DNA from: Saccoglossus kowalevskii
Lineage: Eukaryota; Hemichordata; Enteropneusta; Harrimaniidae
Direction: 5' to 3'
NCBI RefSeq assembly: GCF_000003605.2
Contig: NW_003141809.1
Span: 133,558 to 167,400 of the forward strand
Length of the DNA stretch: 33,843 nt
Shown here piece after piece: positions 9,659-22,009 of this stretch. Made by a program: the position numbers and the translations under genes. The notes below the pieces were generated by a model. The model was given only the letters and a program-made list of their open reading frames with translations, was not told the origin of the DNA and ran no database searches. Within the stretch, counting starts at the first letter, position 1; each line of letters opens with the position of its first letter.

Positions 9659-12600
9659 CTGCAATGAAATCAAATACTGCATATTATTTTCTGTGTCCAC
9701 AGTTGCTGTACAGTTTTTCACATTTCACATAATCAAGTAAAAAAGTGATCTTACAGTTAGTTACGTTAGGAATATATACACTGTCTCCATACACAGTCCC
9801 TCTATAGACGTGCTCCATAGTATTGACAATAGCATTTATCCAAATCACATGTTTTAAATTAGCGTTGATGTTAGGATTATACACTGAGCGTGGTGTATGC
9901 CTTTTACAGGCTCACAACTGAAGCCATATTGTTCTGTCAGACTTTGTAAACAAATCTGCCCTTTCAGTACGGGGCTACGACAAATTACGAAAACGCTGCG
10001 CCGAAATTTCATCTCGGTTATATCCCTCCATGGATAATAGACGCAGTCACATAACGAGTAATTGCTTTGTAGCCTTTACAAAACATGATGTTGTTGAAGT
10101 GTCGGTGCGGTAGTCACGGTCACTAAGTTCGTTGAAGTTTACTGACGCACATTACAGTTTAGAATCGAATGTTTAGTCATCTTCTGCATGACCAACTGAG
10201 AATACGGAACATTCCGTCAGCCGTGCTACAGCAGAGACCAAACACGGGGGGGGTTATAGTTGCAGTGGCAGCCACTGTATAGGCTCTGACAACTTTCATA
10301 AGATGTCAAATATGAGCCAAATAAACTGACAAAAACAAGGTAAATAACTGGACTTGACACCCGCAGGTTATCATGTACTATTGCAGACAAAAACTCCTGT
10401 CAAGCAAAAAGCATTTACTATGTCTGACAGCGACATGAACCGGACCGCTCGGCGGTTATTCCACGGGGCATGTTATAGCATCGCATCGCGTCGTATTCCA
10501 TATGGGTCCCATGTGACGTCACAGTATACAAAGCCTATAAAATACATTGTTTGTTTGCACGAAATTATATTTATTTATTTATTTTATTTATTTATTAACA
10601 CACAACATCCCCCGGAGGGGATGAAAAGGGTTACAAATCAGATATTAGTAAAATACGGTGGTGGACTCAACAAGGTACATACATGGCTCGGTAAATCTTC
10701 TGTGATTTCCCTTAGAGTTACGACATGCCCGTGTGATAAATTATGATTTTGTGTGTATTTTTTATGAGTATGTATGTTCAATGTATTATTAACCCAAAGT
10801 GACATACTAAATATAAACCTTCCCACTTAAGTGTGCTTAGTACAAGAAATATTTCACTGACGATGTCAGGGGACCACTGCAATCTCATCAATCCAGTTTT
10901 ATGAACTTCGTGGACCCATTGAAAACCAGTCATAGCGACATAAAAGTGAAAAACAAAGTCCACGGTCCATGAACAGTCAGTCCAAGTAATCAGGCTGAAT
11001 AACATTAAATCTGTCTATACCCTAGAGGTCTGAGAGTTATCTGTCATTCAACAGTGTGGATACGTAAGTGGGTGTGTGTATATATTAATTTACCCTCTTT
11101 ATTACGATTATAATCAACAGTACTCAGTCTAGTGTGATGTGTTAAAATTAAAGCACGTTATAAAATGTGTGAAAACTAATTTAAGCAATGAAGGAGGTGT
11201 GGTTAACATCGTTCTTTAGCAAAGTCTCTATCAGAAATCCCTCTCCCTAACACAGATATGTGGAAACACTTTGCTGAAAATTAAACCTTGGAATTTTACA
11301 ATAAATACTACGTACATTTTCCATGCAGTTGGTCAGGATCTGGGTAAAAGAAGAATTAACCATACTTGTTTCCATGGATTTCTCCCCAAAACGGCGGCCA
11401 TTTTGTACAAAGCCGGTTTATTTTTTTTAATTTGAAGACGAGCTAATTTTATTATTGCTCAGTATATTTTGGAGGAATATTTAAATGGCTTGTTCTCATA
11501 GGTACACATTCACATGACACTGCTTACTCAACTGTTCATGGAATACGGACTACTACATTTTAAACTAAACTATTTCTATATCAAAAAGAATTTCTTTGTA
11601 CATTCAAAAAAGTAAGCAAAATATCACGATCCTTATAAAAATGTCCCCTCGTGTACAACTCGTCCTCGCCAAGATGTCCCATGGAAGCACAGGTTAATAT
11701 GTCTGATTGCTTGGAGTGCGCGTTGTCATGGTGATGGCACTGTGGGCGGCGTATTAATGCCTTCCAAACAATGGTACTAAACGAAGCGTAAACATTGAAT
11801 GTTGATAGTATACTAACAATGAACGTTTTCATCAATTATTCAGCATTAGTGATGTTATGCGCACATTGTGTCCTTTGTCGTAAAAAAAACGCAATTTCCT
11901 GAGGAAAACTCTAAAACTGATACACCAGAGACTGGTCAATATTAATTTCTTTCTTGGCGGACTAAAAAGTCCTTGCTTTAGGCCGATTTTCGCGATCACA
12001 CCGTGATCCGCAGGGTCAAGTATTTATTTTAACCACCCGTTTCGACATTTTTTACTGCTGTAACATTCTGGCACGCAGCCCGCCGAGACAGGTGCTCTTT
12101 GTCGCCACCCCTGACCCTGATATCAGCTTATTCAGATCATTGGAGACTGGATCGATATCTGAACACGTTTGAAGCCAGCCAACTTTATTGTTATATTCAA
12201 CCCAAACTTACCCCCCTAAGGGGAAACTTTACATAAATCTTGGATATGTTAACAAGTCACATTGACGAGAAACAAATTTAACAATCACCAATAGACGGGC
12301 TTCAGTGGAGTGAGGGTTTCTTCTCTTTGTTTGTTTATAAAGGTACCAAGTTAAAGAATTACTCAGTAGCTCATGTTAATACACTATAAGGTAATAATGT
12401 AGTTAATTGTAGGCGAACAATAAATAGTAATTTATTACGATGCGAGGCCGCTCAAAGGTAGAGTCTTTTAATACACATTCAACACACTCATAAGTCTCTA
12501 CTTTGCAGTGAAACGTACATAGTAACACTGTATTTCCAAATGTAATGGAGTATTGTGCCACGGATCGCCTTTCTAAAGAGATATGGCTTTTGTTGAATGG

Positions 12601-13236
12601 GCGAAAAAATCAATACCGTCGCGCTTACCACAAACTTTACACTGTTGGGAATGTAACATTAGCTTCGTCATGGCAAAATCATACAATATGGCCCGGTGCA
12701 TTGAATTAACTCGACTACGAATTAAAGGTGAAATTTTATCTTAAAGTAGTAAAAAAAAAGTTTAGCAAGTTTGGTATGATTGTATTTCGTATCAGCACTC
12801 TGACGGTCCACTTTCTGACTCTAACTACGGCTATACAAAGTCATTAAATCGCCAATGTTTTTACCGTGAGATAAAAATACAACTAAAAATACAGCTTTCA
12901 TGTTGATTAGTCGTATTTCAATACTTAGATGTCCCGTGTACGGATCACCGACCATGCGCTCTACTAATATTTATCAGTGGAAACGATTTTGTCTTCACCC
13001 CGTTGCACAGAGTTGCAGCTTACTGATACATTGCCTCCGTGAAAGGGAAAAAAATAGTCGTATTATTAACCGTCGACAAACACTTCGAAGAGTATTTCTG
13101 AGAACATGACAACGCGCGTACGTGAATCGCCTCGGCGAGTAACAACATGTTTCCTCGCCGCTTTCGGAAACTTTTTGCTCTATAAAATGGTTGATGGGAT
13201 ATCAGTGGACAATGGGCAGTAATGGGAAGTGCTTAC
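9659..13236 (-). other. Probable first intron of the TEX45/SAXO5-like gene
   Basis: An acceptor (TTTCATTGCAG at 9669-9659) lies 40 bases upstream of the start codon, which implies at least one non-coding exon further up. The interval contains a palindromic CRE (TGACGTCA, 10514-10521), a TTTA microsatellite (about 10567-10594), a CATCCCC/GGGGATG hairpin (about 10606-10622) and AT-rich DNA. I see no coding sequence. Confidence 0.45.
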
Positions 13237-13345
13237 CGTGTTAAAGATTTCCACTTGTAGCAGTATCCATCAACGAAAAAGTCAGAGTTGTCCCGGACGG
13301 TGTTTTCTATTGTGTTCCGAACGATAATATATTTACAATGCCTGT
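13237..13345 (-). other. Candidate non-coding first exon of the TEX45/SAXO5-like gene
   Basis: On the minus strand, TTTAACACG is followed by a strong GTAAGC donor at 13236. It sits just downstream of a perfect X-box (13377-13390) and is paired with the acceptor at 9659. It would contain a 9-codon upstream ORF (ATG at 13270, stop at 13243-13241). The 5' limit is a guess. Confidence 0.35.
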
Positions 13346-13376
13346 GCGCGTATATCACTCCTTCATGAGCCTGGCT

Positions 13377-13390
13377 GTTGCCGAGGAAAC
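13377..13390 (-). promoter_or_regulatory. RFX X-box GTTGCCGAGGAAAC
   Basis: A perfect match to the ciliary X-box consensus RYYNYY-N(1-3)-RRNRAC with a two-base spacer. It is near-palindromic and so fits either strand. It lies 30-150 bases upstream of the candidate first exon of an axonemal gene, which is the usual place for an RFX site in ciliary genes. Confidence 0.5.
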
Positions 13391-15328
13391 GGCGCGCTAG
13401 TCACTATAGAGGGCGCTTCGATTATGACGCCTGCTGCGAAGCAGAGCCGAAGTTGGTAGCTAGTCAACAGCACTTCACACCGCTACCGAGAATCCAGCGG
13501 GGATTTCCATAATAATAATCAAAAAGTGTGATTTTAAGCCTAAAATTGGGTGAACGAAAAGTTTCAAATTGTGTTGAGTTTAGGTGGTAGACTCTGACAT
13601 TATTCATTCGAGTACCTCATTCCCGGCCAGAAAATAGTCACGAATATTCCAGGAATTCAATACAGAGTTCAGCATAAGTCATAAACGTTTTCATCAACAT
13701 GAACTTTAACGTGCTAATTATAAACGCCACGATCACGTTCAAATAAAATTTAATTATATTTTATTTATATAATTAACATTATTATTTAACAATATTAATT
13801 TCAAAATGTCGATTAATTCTTGATTAATGTCACAGTTGTAAGGACGTGTCGATTTTCATTCCGACTACAACTTGGGCGAAATGTTGACAATAAATACCAG
13901 GCGAGGTGCCAGAAGCAGAACCGGGGGCAATTGTATAACACAATTGAAGGGAATATTGCCCCGAGAAAAGAAATTCAATTTCTATCTAAGTGTCAAAATT
14001 ACCTGAACACGTGACAGAAGCGAATAATAATGTCTGAGCTACTTCAGTACGCATTCCCAACGACAGAGGGCGCGTTTGAAAAAAAAAAAAAAGATTAGCT
14101 CCATGTTCCGATCAGGAAAGTCGGTATCGTATGTTTTTCGTATATATATACTATATACCTTGGGAAAATGTTCACAGTTTCAAGGACATTTACCCACGAA
14201 TATACAAAAATACACTACGATGATACGCTAAGACTCATAATTGTATTTGATCATATTAATTATCCGTGTGTAATTTCTACTAAATCACGGCCCCTTTATA
14301 GGTGGACTGTGAAAGAACTACCAGTTCGTGACGATGTTTACACCTCACCTTTAAGGAACGTATTCGGACGCACTTGTTTTTAGCGTCACAGAGTAAAAGT
14401 GTTAATTTTACTAAATTTAATATCTCTGTTTTGATATTTGATATAGACTTGTATACACTATTCCGTTTATGTTTCTTTCTTTTTTTAAATCATGAATAAA
14501 ATAATGAAAAACTATAAATCAATGTGATCGCGAAATCTCGGGAAAATATATATTTTTTTATCACTGTTTCATAAACACAAACACACAAAGAAAAGACTGC
14601 ACGCAAGTCACTACAACGGCCCGGCAAGGTCAATGCTGCCTCTCTCAGGCTTCTCGACACTTTCATGAGATGCTGCTATTATTATCTAGAATAGATTTGC
14701 CATGCGCACATTTTCGTGACGTTTAAATTGATTTGGGCACAATTTATTTCAATCAATGTGACTCGTCACTGCGAACGACTGTGAATTATTTATTGTGTTA
14801 TCAGTATGAACAAAAGCAAGTCCGTAGTTGGGAAACCGAGTTCATCATTACATGTTTGCACTAGCTCCAGCCCCGATGAAATGAGCAACAATACTACAGA
14901 TCTTAAAAGAAAGTCATAAACAACATGTATTTACATCATCATTGGGTCCCATAAACACGTCAATAAAACATTGTTGGCGTATTGCGTGTGACAGTTTGAC
15001 CATGTTGTATGGAAATTGTAAAATTTCTGTCTATTGTCTACCCCGGCCATTAATCTGTCCTGCAATGACGTGTCAGTATCCTGCCAACTATGAGTCATGT
15101 TTACGGATTATCCTACCGATAACAACAAAAATAACCGGTAACGGTAACTGTATTCGATGAATAAAGAAATATGAATGTCTGTAAAATTTATATACAGTAT
15201 ATTTTTACATAGAACTGAGGTTTATGGGGTTTTTTTCTGCGTGGCTGCATGTTTCGCAAGAGGTCTTTGTCTGAGCGCCCTCCGTCGGTCGATACGGAGA
15301 GTTAAAGGTCGGTCGAACGGTTAACAAA
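13391..15328. other. Upstream region of the kelch-like gene
   Basis: Non-coding, very AT-rich between 13740 and 14600. It contains CTCF-like AGAGGGCGC motifs at 13401-13416 and 14061-14074 and, on the minus strand, near 15270-15285. A 37-codon Ser/Lys-rich small frame lies at 14806-14919. The 5' UTR of the kelch-like gene must occupy the last part, but I see no clear TATA box. Confidence 0.45.
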
Positions 15329-17140
15329 ATGGCGGCCCAAACACTGTGCGGGGAGTCGTTTGGGAAAATCTCCCACTCTTCCGATCTTCTACGGAGGCTA
15401 GAACATTATAGAGAAAGTGGTGAGTTGTGTGACATGACACTTGTAATAGAGGGCCTTGAATTCAAGGCGCATCGCGTGGTTCTCGCGGGTTCCAGTCCGT
15501 ATTTCGAGTCACTGTTTCACAGCAACTTACAGGAATCGCAAACAGGAAGAGTAGAATTGATCTGTACTTCCCCCGATGGTTTGGAATGTATCCTAAAATA
15601 CATGTACTCAGGACGAATCGAGATCACTGCAGATAATGTCTACGACATTCTCAAGGCTGCTGATCATCTTATGATAACTGAAGTGAAGGGATTTTGTGAA
15701 ACATTTATGGAGAAGCAATTGACCTCGTCCAACTGTTTACAAGTCAGGGACATAGCCGAGTTGTACGATTTGATGAAATTGAAGGCCTCGGCAGAAGACG
15801 CGATTGAGTGCAATTTTTGCGACTTGCTGACACAGGAATCATTTCTTAATCTATCAGCGGAAAGAGTATGCAGCATGATGTCAAATGAGAACATCAAAGT
15901 GAAGCGAGAAGAGGAGATATTCGAGTTTGTCGTGCGCTGGACAAATAAAGACATTAACGAAAGAAAAGAACATTTCCCTCGACTTATGAGTTGTGTTCGG
16001 CTGTGTCAAGTGGATAAGAAATATTTGCTTGATGTCGTCGAGAAGAATAAACTTGTTGAAGAAAATACTCGGTGTAGAGAGTATGTGAGGGAGGCCATAC
16101 GATATCATATGGTTCCTGAAGAAGATGTTGTGTGTCATAATTTAAGACTGCAACCCAGGCCGTGTCGACTTGTGGATTTACTCGTAATGGCTGGCGGGAC
16201 TGGTTATGACATTAATGGGTCATTTGCTACAAATACAGCTTACGGGTATGTATTTTGCGAAGATCGTTGGGTTACGTTACCGCCGTTGCCTGAAAAGATC
16301 AGTCGTAGCCCTGCTGTTGCTATGGACAACAAAATGATCGTCATTGGAGGATCCCTACTACTGGATAACTCAAATCATGTATCAATGTTTGATCCACTTG
16401 TAAGCGAGTGGAAGACTCTACCCGAAACACGCAATCCCCACCGATTTGGTGAATCCGTAATTTGTAACGGTAGAATCTACGTGCTTGGAGGAAGCCTGTC
16501 ACCGAGGTCGCTTGAAGTGTTTGACCCAGATCACAATTGTTGGATAGAGAAAGCTTCATCAATGGATGATCATGCTGGATTTGAAATGGTAGTTCTAAAT
16601 AACCGATACATCTACGCTATGGGTATCCGCGAAGGGGGACTCATCGAATATTATGACACGCACACAGATCAGTGGTTTCGAGTTTCCGAATCGGAAAGTT
16701 GGTGCTGGAAGCAAATGAATTGGGAGCCCACCTGTCAAATCTTCCCTCCGCTGATAATGGAAACTCCCACCGCGCTGGAGTTCTCTGGTTTAGGTAGATA
16801 CAAAGTTGCCATTTCTAAAATGACCAGGAGGATAAGTCTCGAGAACTCTGACATTAATTTGATTCCGGACCCACCGAAGAGGAAAGGTTCTGTCGTTCGT
16901 GACATTGGAGATCACGGTATCTTTGTGTATGGTGGTGTCCAGCATTTACCGGATGGCTCAGAGTGCCTAGACAATTCGGCATACTTGTACAAACATTCAA
17001 GTAAAACGTGGAAAGAGCTGGCACCCGCACGCAAGCCAATAATGTATCCATCGTGTGCTTTAGTACAGATACCCTATAGTTACATTAGTTCGTGCCAGGG
17101 TAGCCACGGCCACTGTTCTTCTTTCAGTTTCACCGATTGA
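15329..17140 (+). CDS. Kelch-like (BTB-BACK-kelch) protein, intronless, 603 aa
   Basis: A single uninterrupted 603-codon frame starts at an ATG in good context (AACAAAATGGCGG). Residues about 24-130 form a BTB domain, with the characteristic Asp35 and His48 (CDMTLVIEG then FKAHRVVLAG) and the hydrophobic MYSGRIEI segment. About 135-240 is a BACK domain. The rest is a kelch propeller, with Gly-Gly doublets near residues 288, 338, 386 and 533, each followed by the usual aromatic/Trp blade pattern. The blade near 430 is degraded to MGIREGG, and residues about 455-520 lack a clear blade, so the propeller is atypical. By family, such proteins are substrate adaptors of CUL3 ubiquitin ligases, dimerising and binding CUL3 through BTB-BACK and recruiting substrate through kelch. 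I cannot assign it to a numbered KLHL subfamily. Lack of introns over 1.8 kb could reflect an old retrocopy or a lineage expansion. Confidence 0.93.
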   Translation: MAAQTLCGESFGKISHSSDLLRRLEHYRESGELCDMTLVIEGLEFKAHRVVLAGSSPYFESLFHSNLQESQTGRVELICTSPDGLECILKYMYSGRIEITADNVYDILKAADHLMITEVKGFCETFMEKQLTSSNCLQVRDIAELYDLMKLKASAEDAIECNFCDLLTQESFLNLSAERVCSMMSNENIKVKREEEIFEFVVRWTNKDINERKEHFPRLMSCVRLCQVDKKYLLDVVEKNKLVEENTRCREYVREAIRYHMVPEEDVVCHNLRLQPRPCRLVDLLVMAGGTGYDINGSFATNTAYGYVFCEDRWVTLPPLPEKISRSPAVAMDNKMIVIGGSLLLDNSNHVSMFDPLVSEWKTLPETRNPHRFGESVICNGRIYVLGGSLSPRSLEVFDPDHNCWIEKASSMDDHAGFEMVVLNNRYIYAMGIREGGLIEYYDTHTDQWFRVSESESWCWKQMNWEPTCQIFPPLIMETPTALEFSGLGRYKVAISKMTRRISLENSDINLIPDPPKRKGSVVRDIGDHGIFVYGGVQHLPDGSECLDNSAYLYKHSSKTWKELAPARKPIMYPSCALVQIPYSYISSCQGSHGHCSSFSFTD

Positions 17141-19167
17141 ATCCATTTTTTAACTGTAATTGAATCAGCAGCAGTCAGTCAAGTTTTTTTGTGTTTGTTT
17201 TGAAAATTTACAAGCTGTTAACCTGTTGTTTCACAGTTGTCTCCCATTGATGAACCAATGTCTACACATTGGGTCCACACATTTGTGTAGAAGTCTGTGT
17301 GTCTGTAGCACAGTAGATTCCACAGTGATTGTGAAAACGTGTCAAAATGTGATTCTGTTTCATAAGAGTGGATTTGGGTTTAAAAATTGATGGTTTTCTA
17401 GTGCAATATGTAGTGAAGCTGTATTTGCTATTGCAGAAAATGGCTTCTTTCTTTTAAACAGCATGTTTTTTAACATCATAAGGTCATATGATAGAATACA
17501 TGGACAAAAACAGTATAAAATGCCACGCAAAAAAATTAATAATCCATATGATATATGATGAAAAAAATACTATTAACGCTATTACAAAAATATATGTATT
17601 TGTTGATAAAATCTATTCATTTTCACTCATTTTTAACTCATTTTGAAGATTATATTATATCAAAGAAATTAATACCTTAAAAAGTCATTTTGGCAGTAAA
17701 GTTATTATTCATAAGATTTCCATGCGAAATAATCCTTGAATAATTATTGATTTTGAAAGTAATGATTTTTGAATTTGTCTGAAAATAGTCAAAACAAATA
17801 AGTAAACAAGCACACTGACTTGTATTTGGCTGCCCCCGAGATACATAGTTTATCACAACAATGTAGAATTTACTGTCAATTCTTATCATTCGACCTTTAA
17901 CTTTTTGAACATCATTTCGCATTCCACAAAATAAATCTGAATAATTTTGATCTTGACTTTTAACCAATGTAAAAATATGTCTATCTGGTCCGGCTCTAAC
18001 AAAAATTATAGAAAAATATGTAAAATTTGGTGTAAATTGTTGCCGGGAAAAATTAGCACGTTCAAAGTGTTAAATTTTCAACAATTTAATAATTTGAGGA
18101 CAGTCATGGTGACTTCTGTCTTGAAATGTCATGAATCCCCTTGTCCAAGGAACCCAATAAAATGTCCATTTTAAAATGTGCAATGCTCCTTGTTATACAA
18201 CATTAAAAATAAAAATCAGTCATGTTACAAGTGGAGTTGTCTCAACATTTGGCTTGACAATTACCCATGGTTCAATATTTTCCCATGGTTCAATGCAAAG
18301 TGAAAATGCACATATGTTTGTTGTTGAGTTATTCAGAATTGCTCACAATGCGTGATACTATCATAGATGAAGTCTAGATAAGATTATTTGCGTAAATTTT
18401 ATGAATGGCTGTCTTTACATGGGCAGACAAAAACTGGATGGAAGCAGAGATAATGAAAATCAATCAGTGGTCTTTATGAAGAATCGTATTTCACAGTTAT
18501 TAATTAAATTTGAAATTTGGGCAGACAGTATCTTGTGCATGTATGTCATTGGATCTAGTTGCCTGGATACTGTGTCCATGGTTACATCGCCAACTGATAT
18601 TATGAGCTGATATTATAAAAACAGTCTACATTGAATTGCGCCAGTACTTACTAATAGTATTCCGTAGTTGTGTATTTTGTTTACTTTATACATTTGTTAA
18701 AATATAATTCATAGAGGGACTGTAAGTGAAAATGCTACGAAAATTACAGTTTTTGTATCAATTGTTTAATTTTGAATATGATGGAAAATGATTTGAATGA
18801 TGGTGTTTGGTTGTGTGTTGAATTATATACCGAAAAAGTTTGTGCTAGGGTATAAATGTATTGAGAGGAAAAAAGCACTGTTAATTTCAAAATATAGCGA
18901 ATGCATGAAACATTGTGTAGTATCTTGTAAGATTTGATGAAAACAGGAAAAAATATTGTTTATTAAAATATTTCAATGTTGTCCTTTTTTCTACATTGAT
19001 ATTTGTCCTATTTAGTGGCAATAATGCTGGTTTGAAATTTTTGGATATTTACAAAATTGATATTAAAGTTCTGAATTGAAAAAAATTGAAATTTTCTGGA
19101 GCCACATCCCATTCATTGCAGTGAGTAAATTTCACACATTACAAAGCTATCCTCTTTGAAATGAATA
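17141..19167 (+). other. Kelch-like gene 3' UTR and AT-rich intergenic DNA
   Basis: No coding sequence. The first canonical poly(A) signal I see after the stop is AATAAA at 18156-18161, which would give a 3' UTR of about 1 kb. The rest is AT-rich and featureless. Confidence 0.5.
18156..18161 (+). terminator. Candidate poly(A) signal of the kelch-like gene
   Basis: AATAAA about 1 kb after the stop codon, followed within 40 bases by TGTG/TTGTT-rich sequence. A second AATAAA-like hexamer lies about 50 bases further on. Confidence 0.4.
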
Positions 19168-19375
19168 CTGTGGAATACTTTATTTTCGCTGAAATTAATT
19201 TTCGCTGAAAAGGCTTTTTGGGCGTTTTGTATGGAATTTATTTTCACTGATTTTGGATGAGTATAATGTGAAATATAGGGAAAAAAAGTATATTCGCTAG
19301 ATTTTATTTTCACTGAATCATCCCTTCAGCGAAAATAGCGAAAATGAATTCAAGTGAAAATAAAGTATTCTACAG
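19168..19375. mobile_element. Palindromic MITE with TA target-site duplication
   Basis: The left end CTGTGGAATACTTTATTTTC and the right end, whose reverse complement is CTGTAGAATACTTTATTTTC, are almost identical for about 24 bases. Both are bounded by TA (19166-19167 and 19376-19377). The interior repeats TTTTCGCTGAAA and TTTTCACTGA on both sides, so most of the 208 bp can fold on itself. The TA duplication and short length point to a Tc1/mariner-type non-autonomous element. No coding capacity is present. Confidence 0.8.
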
Positions 19376-22009
19376 TATTTATAAGGCTTTTAGAGTGGAT
19401 TCTTTTTATACCAGGATTATACATTTTTTTTGTGGTTTGCACGTGTTAGGAAATGTGTGTGTTAATCCAGTCTTCTGTAAAATCACAAATATGAATAAAA
19501 TTTGCTACTATTCCCTAATTCTGAAAACCACCAATGTTTTACGACTATTGTCTCATTTTTTTAAAGAGCAAACCATGGCTCTATGCTCTGAATATAACTT
19601 GCATATTAACTTGTGATTGTTATATTTTGAACAGTTTAGAATGGTTCAGTTCAGCAGATTAAAGATCTCAATGTGTATCATGGGTCAAACTATTCTGATT
19701 AAAATATTGGCTTAATTGTTTTATTTTAATGATATTTCTTATATTATAATTATTGTTTATTATTATTTTTTAATTCACAGTTAATCTGTGCAAACAAACA
19801 ATTCTGTCAGTAAATTAATTGAAACCCAAAAAGTTAATAATTATGATAATTATAAAAAAAAATATCGTTGCAATAACAAATAAACACCAACCAGGATTCA
19901 ATTTTCATCAGATTGTGGTCTAACACAAGACTGAAGTACAAGATCAACCGAAATTATTCTCTGTTTCAGTCATTTATCTCAGAAAATAAAAGACCTGACC
20001 TAATTACTTCTATGGTACATTTGTATACATCCACTATGCTGTTGTGTACACATTTTTGTTTATATAACACCATATTTTTTACATTTTTTTTCTATAATTT
20101 CTTTATTGATTTTCGACAAATAGATGTAATTTATCGTTGGTTACATGCCTTGAACAAAATTGATCCAAAAAAAAAAAATACTAAACAATTATGTAGATTC
20201 ATATGCGGAGGTGAACAAACTTGAACTTGGAGTTCAACAGGTTAAAATAAATGTTGTATCATATGTCCAGGAGACTGCAAAATAAAATTAAAGGACAATT
20301 GAGAATTTTCTGTGAATCAAATTTATTTTTGTTCTCCATTCATTATCTCCTTGTGCAATTACCTACTCAGCCGAACTTGAACTCTATATCAGGGGTGGTG
20401 ACCTCTTTCATTGTCACAGTGCGGAACTGATGTCAATGTTACTATAGTTTAGGTACCAAGCGACAATGTAAACGTTTGAAAAAATTAGACCTTGTTGCAT
20501 AAATACATGAATCATGTACCCAAAAGCAAGAGTTGGGGGGGGTGTGTTTTTTATTGCTTTTGTAAATCAAAATCTTGTGATGTACCCTTTTTAATTTTTT
20601 TTTTTCATAATAAAATAAAAAAAATAGATTGCTAGTGTAGCTCCTTCATAAAAATATCATAAATTCAATACAAATATATGCATGTGATAAGTTGTCTGCA
20701 ATTAGGAAGTGTTTTGTAGCTTTCCTATCGATGAGTCAGTTCTGAAAGCTATAATGAATACCACGCCCAATTTACATTTACAGACATCGCCATCTACGGT
20801 CGAGTGTATTGTGCCCTCATTCATTAAAATGACGTGGCAGAAGAACCTGATGATGCAATGTTGTTTTAACGAAGTGAAACCACCATGTAACTGAATTATG
20901 TTCAGCCCCCCCCCCCCTCCAAAAAAAAACGTTTTTGGAGAGATTATTAATAAATACCTAGAAATTGAGACAGTAAAGACCGAAATAACGGAACTAGTTG
21001 CATGTACGAAAAGGGAAACGAAAAATGAATCCCATTCTAAACTTTCTACCTCAGTATATAATTAACGTAGACATAAATAAATATATAACTACAACCTTAT
21101 TACCATTCTGGAATATGAATATAAAATGTAATGATTTGTTTATATTACTCTCAAATTAAAAAAAAAGAAAAAGGCAAACATATCCATAGATATTTGCATA
21201 ATTGTGCATTTTACATTTTATTATATTGAGAAAATATATTTTATTCTACTCCGTTGCAAACAGACAAACGCAATTACAATAAATTTAAAGCAGATTATAT
21301 ATAGACGAGCATTTGAGATATACCAGTCGTAAATTATTTTTTTCAAAATTACACGAAGAGTCAGTGAAAAACACTTGGATTAAAACGTGTTCCACCTCGC
21401 TGGGTAAGAGAGAAAACTATTATTTGTGAATGGGGGGAAAGTGAAGGTAAATCACACGTTCTTCCTGAGAAGCCGCTAGAATTTCACCCAAAATATTCAA
21501 ACGATGTGTCGTAACTGCTGTGATTATTAATACACTTCTTTTTTAATATCATATGTGTGTTTTTGTTTGTTTTTGATTTTTAATTATTATATTAGTTATT
21601 GTTTTTGTATTTGGTATCACCCAATTTTGTGACGGTCTGGTAACCCAGATATAGTAGCGGGTATTCTTATTGTGCGTTTGTTTGTTTGATTGACGTCAGA
21701 TTGTATATGAATTCCAGATATGCAACACTGCACAACCAAATCCAAAGCCTTTTCGAATATTGTTACAAAATACAGTATACTGTATCAGATATATATATAC
21801 TCAGAGGTACATTATGAGAACCACAGTGTCTCTAATTATTTGACACCACAGTTAGAATTTGTATTAACGTGTTTTAATTTTTCCGTATTTTGTGCCAGGC
21901 CACATTTTCGGACATTGAAGTGTTTTGTTTATTGTTGGTGTTGAACATGAAATCTTTCTATTAAACCTAATGTCACGTGTTTGGAAGTCATATCCGACTG
22001 TACTATGAA
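19376..22009. other. Intergenic AT-rich region
   Basis: No gene is supported. Visible items are poly-G and poly-C runs (about 20530 and 20906-20917), a palindromic CRE TGACGTCA at 21691-21698, and a perfect 16-base palindrome ATACAGTATACTGTAT at 21770-21785. Confidence 0.5.

Noticed and set aside
10354..10746. 130-codon plus-strand frame
   Set aside because: It runs through a TTTA microsatellite and a hairpin; the translation is low-complexity there.
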